Positions 1 to 5,023 of a stretch of DNA of 11,242 nucleotides are shown here, in pieces; position 1 is the stretch's first letter; the number at the start of each line of letters is the position of its first letter. Below the pieces are notes generated by a model. It did no database searches. It had not been told where the DNA came from and saw nothing but the letters and a program-made list of their open reading frames with translations. The translations under genes and the position numbers were made by a program. Source of the stretch: Candidatus Brocadiaceae bacterium (GTDB taxonomy: Bacteria > Planctomycetota > Brocadiia > SM23-32); contig JAUWZH010000060.1 of NCBI GenBank assembly GCA_030615435.1, positions 1 through 11,242 of the forward strand, written 5' to 3'.

Positions 1-1218
1 ATCCACCCAGTGGCCCGCGTAGTTGTGCGCGTACTTATAGCCCTCCCCGTGTCCTAACTCCTTTGCGCCAGGGTAGCTGGCGTCCCGCAGGGAATCCGGC
101 ACGGGCAGCGTGCGGCCCTCCTGCACGTCCTTCTCGGCGGCCGCGATGGCCATGTAGGCGGCGTTGCTCTTGGGGGCGCAGGCGATGTAGGTGACGGCCT
201 GAGCCAGCGGGATCTTTCCTTCCGGCATGCCGACGAACTCCACCGCCTGCTGGGCTGCGATGGCGAGCACGAGGGCGTTCGGAGCGGCGTTGCCCACGTC
301 CTCGGCGGCGCAGATCACCACCCGCCGCGCGATAAAACGAGGGTCCTCCCCGCCTTCCAGCATCTTCGCCATCCAGTAGAGCGCCGCGTCGGGGTCGCTG
401 CCCCTCATGCTCTTGATGAAGGCGCTGGCGGTGTCGTAGTGCTCGTCTTCGTCGCGGTCGTAGACGAGCGCCTTGCGCTGGATGGAATCTTCGGCGAGCG
501 CCAGGTCGAAATGCACCTTGCCGTCCTCGGCCGGGGTGGTGCTCAGAACGCCGACCTCCAGGGCGCTCAGGGCACGGCGGGCGTCGCCGTCGCACATCTG
601 AACCAGGTGCTCCAGAGCCTCGTCGGTGATCTCCACCGAATACGCCCCCAGGCCCCTCTCGGTATCGCTGAGGGCATGCAGAAGCACCCGGCGGATCTCT
701 TCCGGGGAGAGCGGCTTGAACTGGAATATCTGCGAGCGCGACAGCAGGGGGGCGTTGAGCGCGAAGAAGGGGTTGTGCGTGGTGGCCCCCACCAGGATCA
801 CCGTACCCCGCTCCACGTCCGGCAGCAGCACGTCCTGCTGGGCGCGGTTGAAGCGGTGCAGCTCGTCAATGAACAGCACCGTGCGGCGCCCGGCAGCCCT
901 TTTGCGCTCGGCGGCGGCCTGAAGGACGTGTCGTAACTCCTTTACATTGCTTGCAGTTGCGTTAATTGGCTCGAAATACGCCTCGCTGTGCCGCGCAATC
1001 ACGTGGGCCAGGCTCGTCTTCCCTGTGCCCGGGGGACCGTAGAAAATCAGGGAGGAGAGCCGGTCCGCCCGAATCATCCGCCACAGCAGCTTGCCTTCGG
1101 CGCAGAAGTGCTCCTGACCCGCCACCTCTTCGAGGGTCCGCGGGCGCATCCGCAAGGCGAGCGGCGCGTCCGCATCATAGGCCAACCCCTCGCCTTCCGG
1201 TTCTCCAAACAGGCTCAT
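1..1218 (-). CDS. rarA: Replication-associated recombination protein A (RarA/MgsA), AAA+ ATPase, 3' end cut by window
   Basis: RarA is a cytoplasmic AAA+ ATPase of the clamp-loader/RuvB-like group that acts at stalled replication forks. From the ATG at 1218 the reading frame stays open to the window edge (406 codons). Visible motifs are the N-terminal MSLFG start and MRPRTLEEVAGQ (about 24-35), Walker A GPPGTGKT (61-68), Walker B VLFIDELHRF (114-123), the sensor-1 region VGATTHNPFF, and DGDARRALSALE of the lid region. The typical RarA C-terminal part follows (AEDVGNA, YKYAHNYAGHWVD). The family usually has about 420-450 residues, so only a short C-terminal tail is missing. It lies 107 bp downstream of asnB on the same strand; I see no convincing promoter or terminator between them, so read-through is possible. 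An eight-G run four bases before the ATG serves as the likely ribosome binding site. Identification is secure. Confidence 0.96.
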   Translation of the reverse strand, partial: MSLFGEPEGEGLAYDADAPLALRMRPRTLEEVAGQEHFCAEGKLLWRMIRADRLSSLIFYGPPGTGKTSLAHVIARHSEAYFEPINATASNVKELRHVLQAAAERKRAAGRRTVLFIDELHRFNRAQQDVLLPDVERGTVILVGATTHNPFFALNAPLLSRSQIFQFKPLSPEEIRRVLLHALSDTERGLGAYSVEITDEALEHLVQMCDGDARRALSALEVGVLSTTPAEDGKVHFDLALAEDSIQRKALVYDRDEDEHYDTASAFIKSMRGSDPDAALYWMAKMLEGGEDPRFIARRVVICAAEDVGNAAPNALVLAIAAQQAVEFVGMPEGKIPLAQAVTYIACAPKSNAAYMAIAAAEKDVQEGRTLPVPDSLRDASYPGAKELGHGEGYKYAHNYAGHWVD

Positions 1219-1261
1219 GGTTCCCCCCCCACGCTACCCCCAGGCCACCCCCGGGGCACCC
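1219..1261 (-). promoter_or_regulatory. Phased G-tract array in the rarA leader (possible G-quadruplex over the RBS)
   Basis: On the minus strand just before the rarA ATG there are four G-tracts: 3 G (1261-1259), 5 G (1252-1248), 5 G (1241-1237) and 8 G (1230-1223). Each pair is separated by exactly 6 nt. This fits the usual four-tract quadruplex pattern (three or more G, loops of 1-7). The last tract is also the only Shine-Dalgarno-like sequence for rarA. A CCCC in the first loop could instead pair with a G-tract, so an ordinary hairpin is an alternative. No function is shown; the pattern itself is plain in the sequence. Confidence 0.45.
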
Positions 1262-1325
1262 TCATCTTAGCCCGAAGTCGCACCGTAATCCCGTTGGGCT
1301 CTCCCCCGGTCGGCTACCCTACAGC

Positions 1326-3287
1326 TTACAGGCCGAGCTCCCGTCCGTCAACGAATCTGCGGTGCCAGAGTTCGAGCATGAGCAGCGACCACAATCTATA
1401 TCCATGGTCCCTCAGCCCCCGCGTATGTTCCCCCACCAGACGCCTCAGCTCCTCCGGCTCGAAGTAGCCCCGCTCCAGCGCCTCCCGCGACAGCACCACC
1501 TCGTGCACCAGCTCCCGAAGCTCCCCCCGGAACCACTCCGCAATCGGCACGCCGAATCCCATCTTGCGCCGCGTCACTATCGGGCGCGGCAGCAGTTCCC
1601 CGAAGGTCTCCTTCAGGATGAGCTTGCCCTCCAGCCCCCGCACCGTCGGCCCCAGCTTCAGGCGCCTCGGGATGCGCCCCGCCAGCTCGACCACCTTGTG
1701 GTCCAGGAACGGCGAGCGCACCTCCAGCCCGTGCGCCATCGAGGCGATGTCCACCTTCGTCAGCAGGTCGCAGGGCAGGTAACTCATCACGTCCACGTAC
1801 GTGGTGCGGTGGACGAAATCGCCGTCGGGCACCTCTCCGTAGTAGCGCTCCAGGAACCCCGCCGGCCCTTCCCCCCTGGTTGCCTCTCGCAGGCCGGGAC
1901 TGTAGAGGCTTGCCCGCAGGCCGTCGTTGAAGAGGCTGATCCAGTCCAGGTACCGGCGCTCCGGCGGCAGGCCGAGGCTGAGCATCAGGCGCTGGAGGCG
2001 GCGCAGGACCGTCTTCGCTTCCACCGAGACCGGCAGTCGGCTCCACAGGGCCGGCGCAGCCGCCCGGCGCACGAGCCACGGCATCCTGTCGAAGATGCTC
2101 CCGAGCCAGACCGCCGCATACCGGGGATAGCCCGCGAAGCACTCGTCCCCGGCATCCCCGGCGAGCACGACCTTCACGTGCTCCCTCGCCATGCGGCTTA
2201 CGTAGAAGGTCGGGATCGCCGAGGAGTCGCCGAAGGGCTCGTCGTAATGCCAGACCAGCTCCGGCAGCACCTCCAGCGCCCGGGGCCGCACGGTCTCCTC
2301 GCGGTGCTCGGTGCGGCAGTGGCGGGCAACCAGGCGGGCGTAGTCCGTCTCGTCGTAGCGCTTCTCTTCGAAACCGATGGAGAAGGTTCGCACCGGCCGG
2401 GCGCTCATCCGGCTCATCAGGGCCACGGTGATGGACGAATCCAGTCCGCCGCTCAGGAACGCCCCCAGCGGCACGTCGCTGATGAGGCGCAGCCTGGTCG
2501 CCTCGGTAAGTTCCTCCCGCAGTTCCTCCCTGAGTTTGCGAACCGGGGTGCTGTGGTCGGGCCGGAAGGCGGGACGCCAGTAACGGTGCAGCTCCACCCG
2601 CCCCGCTGCGGGATCGTAGGTGAGCACGTGCGCCGGGGGCAGCTTGCGCACCGCGCGGAACATGCACAGCGGGTGAGGCACGTATTGGAAGGTGAGGTAC
2701 CGGTCGAGCGCCTCGGCGCTCACCGTCCGGTCGAAGCCGGGGATCTCAACGAGCGCCTTCAGCTCGCTGGCGAAGGCGAAGAGCCCCCTCCTCGGCTCGT
2801 GCATGTAGTAGAGAGGCTTCTGGCCGAGCCTGTCGCGGGCGAGCGTGAGGAGCCTGCGCCGCTCGTCCCAGATGGCGAAGGCGAACATGCCCCGCAGCGC
2901 GTCCACCAGCTCCAGGCCCCTGTCCTCGTAGATGTGCACGAGGCACTCGGTATCGGAGCGCGTCCTCAGCCCGTGCCCGGCCCGCGCCAGTTCGGAGCGG
3001 AGGTCGGGGAAGTTGTAAATCTCCCCGTTGCAGACGGTCCAGACCGTGCCGTCCTCGTTGCTCATGGGCTGGTGGCCGCCGGCGAGGTCACTGATGCTGA
3101 GGCGCCTGTGCCCGAGCCCGACGGCCGGCCGGGCAGGGGAGGGGGGCCTGGGGGCGAAGAGCTTCACCCCCTCGTCGTCCGGCCCACGGTGGGACAGGGC
3201 GTCGGTCATCCGGCCGAGGAGGCCGCCCAAGGCGGCCCCGTCCGCGGTGCCGGGCGCGGTCAGTATGATGCCGCAGATTCCACACAT
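1326..3287 (-). CDS. asnB: Asparagine synthetase, glutamine-hydrolysing (AsnB family)
   Basis: This enzyme makes asparagine from aspartate, ATP and glutamine in the cytoplasm. The 653-residue product has the full two-domain layout. The N-terminal class II glutaminase begins MCGICG, with Cys2 as nucleophile after Met removal, followed by SHRGPDD (32-38), GHRRLSISD (59-67), NGEIYN (87-92) and SDTE (111-114). The C-terminal synthetase domain has the PP-loop SGGLDSS (279-285), later LAGDAGDECFAGYPRY, and DHKVVELAGRIP near the end. The length is normal for bacterial AsnB-like proteins (about 600-650). Some paralogues amidate sugars or peptides in surface-glycan clusters, but no such genes are adjacent. 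The ATG at 3287 is fixed by Cys2. No Shine-Dalgarno sequence precedes it (the leader ends CCCCTGATCTAC). It has its own promoter at 3340-3368, and a damaged copy of its 5' part lies 1.48 kb upstream. Confidence 0.95.
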   Translation of the reverse strand: MCGICGIILTAPGTADGAALGGLLGRMTDALSHRGPDDEGVKLFAPRPPSPARPAVGLGHRRLSISDLAGGHQPMSNEDGTVWTVCNGEIYNFPDLRSELARAGHGLRTRSDTECLVHIYEDRGLELVDALRGMFAFAIWDERRRLLTLARDRLGQKPLYYMHEPRRGLFAFASELKALVEIPGFDRTVSAEALDRYLTFQYVPHPLCMFRAVRKLPPAHVLTYDPAAGRVELHRYWRPAFRPDHSTPVRKLREELREELTEATRLRLISDVPLGAFLSGGLDSSITVALMSRMSARPVRTFSIGFEEKRYDETDYARLVARHCRTEHREETVRPRALEVLPELVWHYDEPFGDSSAIPTFYVSRMAREHVKVVLAGDAGDECFAGYPRYAAVWLGSIFDRMPWLVRRAAAPALWSRLPVSVEAKTVLRRLQRLMLSLGLPPERRYLDWISLFNDGLRASLYSPGLREATRGEGPAGFLERYYGEVPDGDFVHRTTYVDVMSYLPCDLLTKVDIASMAHGLEVRSPFLDHKVVELAGRIPRRLKLGPTVRGLEGKLILKETFGELLPRPIVTRRKMGFGVPIAEWFRGELRELVHEVVLSREALERGYFEPEELRRLVGEHTRGLRDHGYRLWSLLMLELWHRRFVDGRELGL

Positions 3288-3306
3288 GTAGATCAGGGGT
3301 CAGTAG
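3264..3306 (-). repeat. 43-bp perfect direct repeat, copy 1 (asnB start region)
   Basis: This stretch covers the first eight codons of asnB, its ATG (3287-3285) and 19 bp of leader. It is identical, base for base, to 4747-4789 in the same orientation, 1483 bp away. After a 2-bp mismatch seven more bases match (3309-3315 against 4792-4798). Coding sequence further into asnB matches at roughly 78 percent (28 of 36 positions by hand count). The two copies bracket the plus-strand gene at 3580-4632. Confidence 0.95.
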
Positions 3307-3339
3307 TTAGCGGGCGGCGTATCATCCTCAACGCACTAA

Positions 3340-3368
3340 ATCATATCTAGTCGCGCTCAGTCCGTCAA
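3340..3368 (-). promoter_or_regulatory. Sigma70-type promoter for asnB
   Basis: Read on the minus strand, a TTGACG -35 box (3368-3363) is followed by a 17-bp spacer and a TATGAT -10 box (3345-3340). Both boxes are one mismatch from consensus and the spacing is optimal. Transcription would start near 3333 and give a leader of roughly 46 nt before the asnB ATG at 3287. The promoter is divergent from the one at 3459-3487. Confidence 0.72.
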
Positions 3369-3420
3369 TGAAGGCAGAGAGCCTCCCAATCTGACGGATT
3401 CCCTGGCTGCGCCGCGAGGC

Positions 3421-3522
3421 AGATGCACGATTCGGGCCGGGAAACGTCCGAGAAAGCGTTGACACGCCCCTGCATGGGCCGTACACTCCAACCAGGACAG
3501 GATGGATCCTGTTGGTGCGGGG
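3421..3522 (+). repeat. Promoter/leader module, copy A
   Basis: This 102-bp stretch aligns without gaps to the reverse complement of 9557-9658. By hand count 59 of the first 67 positions match, 6 of the next 14, and 17 of the last 21 (about 80 percent overall). It holds, in order, a conserved upstream block, two CGRGAAA half-sites 11 bp apart (3438-3444, 3449-3455), a -35 and -10 pair, and the start of the transcript up to GCGGGG. It ends 57 nt before the ATG at 3580. The sharp conservation of the non-coding blocks suggests a shared regulator-binding region and leader rather than chance. Confidence 0.88.
3459..3487 (+). promoter_or_regulatory. Sigma70-type promoter for the exported protein at 3580
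   Basis: A perfect TTGACA -35 box (3459-3464), a 17-bp spacer and a TACACT -10 box (3482-3487) face the gene at 3580. The expected start near 3494 gives a leader of about 86 nt. The same boxes and spacing recur in copy B at 9592-9620, which supports both as real promoters. Confidence 0.85.
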
Positions 3523-3579
3523 CCATATGGAGGACCTCAGCCTACTTGTATCGGCTGGCCCTGTGAAAGGGATAAATAG

Positions 3580-4632
3580 ATGAGCACGCGGCAATTCGTC
3601 TTTGTAGCGGCCCTGATCGCCATATGGACTGGCTTGGCCTACGGCGCGGGTCCCTCAAGAAATCTGCTTCCGTTGATTGAACGAGCTTGCGAGGACACCC
3701 AAGATCTCGCGGAGGCATACGCTCAAGCGAAAGAGGCCATAGGGAAATGCTCTTTCGAGGAGTGCTTGAGCTTGTGGAAAGACCTCATGCGAAAGCGCGC
3801 AGAACGGGGCAGAGCTATTGCAGAGCAAGTTGCATGGCAAGTATGTATTGACTTTCTTGGGGATGAAGAGGCAAAAAAGGCAATCCCACAACACTTCGAT
3901 GCAATCTTCGAAACAATTTCCGACAGGCAGGAGCTTGCGGATGTGAGGAGGGGCATGATCCGGTATGTGACAACACATCTAAAAGGTTTCCACGACACAA
4001 GCTATCTCAAGAGAGAGCAAGCCCTTAAGCTAACACGCTTCTTGCGGAGTGTCATTCAAGACACCAACGAGGAAGAACTGTTCAGACGTCGGGCGGTGCT
4101 GGATTTGTGGATTCTCTCTAAGAATCAACTTGTCCTCGCATTGAGAAGAAATCCGGCCACCAGGGTTCAGCTTCAGGAGCGGGTGCCAATAGTCGAGATT
4201 GTGGCCAAAATGCGTGGGGAGCAAAAGGATGCTGTGGAGCCCTTCGTGAGGGAGATTGAGAAGGACGTGGCGTGTATGCTGGAGATCGCTCAGCAGGATG
4301 ACACGTCTGCGGAACTGAGTGGGGCCATAGCAAGCGGCCTGCAAAGGTATTCGAAAGCGCTGGAAATCGATCCTGAGAAGATAGGTGCTATTTACATAAA
4401 GATTGTGTTGCAGCAGGAACTCGCTCTAAGAGGAGATCTTAGCGCAATAGCGAGGAATCTGAAGGCGCTAGGACAATTAGTGCCCGATGAAGAGATGACT
4501 GCGAAGTTGCGTGAAAGCATTGTCCGTCTGCTGGATAGGCACGAAAGGCTTGTGCAAGAAGAGAAGGAGAACATACAGGAAGCGGTCGGAGAAAAAGGCG
4601 GAAGAAATGAAGCTAAGGAGGAATCTCAGTAA
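3580..4632 (+). CDS. Unrecognised exported alpha-helical protein
   Basis: I do not recognise this 350-residue protein. Residues 1-22 look like a Sec signal peptide: Arg4, a hydrophobic core VFVAALIAIW, and a plausible cleavage site AYG|AG after residue 22. No lipobox Cys is present. The mature part looks almost entirely helical, rich in Glu, Lys, Arg, Leu and Ala, with heptad-like stretches (for example 258-345) that could form solenoid or coiled-coil structure. The tail (about 325-350) is strongly charged and ends in a Glu/Lys-rich region. There are several scattered Cys but no catalytic motif. Start choice: AAAGGG (3566-3571) lies 8 nt before the ATG, and a signal peptide follows at once. 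It is the only plus-strand gene here, is less GC-rich than asnB and carB, and sits between two copies of the asnB start region, which suggests insertion or rearrangement. A consensus promoter precedes it. No terminator is evident. Confidence 0.85.
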   Translation: MSTRQFVFVAALIAIWTGLAYGAGPSRNLLPLIERACEDTQDLAEAYAQAKEAIGKCSFEECLSLWKDLMRKRAERGRAIAEQVAWQVCIDFLGDEEAKKAIPQHFDAIFETISDRQELADVRRGMIRYVTTHLKGFHDTSYLKREQALKLTRFLRSVIQDTNEEELFRRRAVLDLWILSKNQLVLALRRNPATRVQLQERVPIVEIVAKMRGEQKDAVEPFVREIEKDVACMLEIAQQDDTSAELSGAIASGLQRYSKALEIDPEKIGAIYIKIVLQQELALRGDLSAIARNLKALGQLVPDEEMTAKLRESIVRLLDRHERLVQEEKENIQEAVGEKGGRNEAKEESQ

Positions 4633-4664
4633 CAAGGATCATCTCCCCAAAAAGTTGAGTGGGC

Positions 4665-4774
4665 TGCGGGGCGGAAGGCGGGACGCAGTAGCGGCGCAGT
4701 TCCACGCGCCCAACGCGGCCTCGTCCGCTACGCCGGGCTTGGTCAATATGATGCCGCAGATTCCACACATGTAG
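4665..4774 (-). pseudogene. Internally deleted remnant of an asnB 5' region
   Basis: Read on the minus strand from the ATG at 4774, the translation starts MCGICGIILTKPGVADEAAL, closely matching the first 20 residues of the intact AsnB. It then jumps to RVELRRYC in another frame, matching RVELHRYW at residues 230-237 of the intact protein. About 0.62 kb (roughly 208 codons) is missing. The join lies in a GGGCG motif found at both places in intact asnB. Similarity fades out near 4665, just after the stop codon of the plus-strand gene. The PP-loop, most of the glutaminase and all of the synthetase are absent, so it cannot be functional. The promoter of intact asnB is not conserved upstream. Confidence 0.82.
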
Positions 4775-4789
4775 ATCAGGGGTCAGTAG
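4747..4789 (-). repeat. 43-bp perfect direct repeat, copy 2 (asnB remnant)
   Basis: Identical to 3264-3306 and in the same orientation. It covers the ATG and first codons of the asnB remnant and 15 bp of its former leader. The match to the intact asnB leader ends at about 4798, where transposase-like sequence takes over. Confidence 0.95.
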
Positions 4790-4795
4790 GCAGCG

Positions 4796-4873
4796 GGCAT
4801 TGCGCGACTGACGCAGCCAACGCGAAAGCTTGCGCGACTCCTCCACGCTGAGCGAACGGACATACAGACACAT
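4796..4873 (-). pseudogene. Possible N-terminal fragment of an IS630-type transposase
   Basis: From an ATG at 4873, preceded by GGAGGG 7 nt upstream, the minus strand reads MCLYVRSLSVEESRKLSRWL and then RQSRNAR. After that it runs into the asnB remnant leader. A YVRxLxxEE start followed by a basic helix resembles the N-terminus of IS630-family transposases as I recall them. About 26 residues survive out of the usual 350 or so, and the DDE catalytic domain is absent. I cannot identify terminal inverted repeats. The switch to asnB-like sequence falls inside a 7-bp GCCCGCT shared with the intact asnB leader. The family assignment is tentative because the fragment is so short. Confidence 0.45.
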
Positions 4874-5023
4874 GGCAATACCCTCCGCGAAAGAGACACT
4901 GCAGCCATGCACCTATTTGTACCATACCGGCGACCCCAAAAACCCAAGATTTCTCGCTTAACAGCCCACCAGCACTCTGTGGCGGAAGCACCTCATCTCC
5001 CAAAGCAATTCATATCGCTTCCT
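4874..5023. other. Intergenic stretch downstream of the GH38 gene
   Basis: Between the transposase-like fragment and the GH38 stop codon I see no supported gene. Just after the GH38 stop, the minus strand can fold a 7-bp stem with one G-U pair (AAGCGAT against ATTGCTT, 4-nt loop, about 5003-5020). No U-tract follows, so it is not called a terminator. The rest may be the outer part of the lost insertion element, but no inverted repeat confirms this. Confidence 0.4.

Noticed and set aside
1219..1325. A separate promoter for rarA in the asnB-rarA gap.
   Set aside because: The nearest -35/-10-like pair (TTACGG and TAAGAT) is only 13 bp apart, too short for a sigma70 promoter.
966..3350. A 794-codon open frame on the plus strand.
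   Set aside because: It is the antisense shadow of asnB and the start of rarA, whose minus-strand products carry clear family motifs. The plus translation is low-complexity Pro/Arg/His-rich, as expected opposite GC-rich genes.
3502..3579. A 25-codon leader frame whose TAG touches the ATG at 3580; an ATG occurs at the same place in copy B (9577), and both begin M-[DN]-x-V-x-A-G.
   Set aside because: The ATG would lie only about 8 nt from the transcript start with no ribosome binding site. The differences between copies change amino acids instead of being silent, and the frames diverge after seven codons and differ in length. Conservation is better explained at the DNA/RNA level.
5003..5020. 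A hairpin just after the GH38 stop codon as an intrinsic terminator.
   Set aside because: The stem is AT-rich with a G-U pair and no U-tract follows, so the evidence is too weak.
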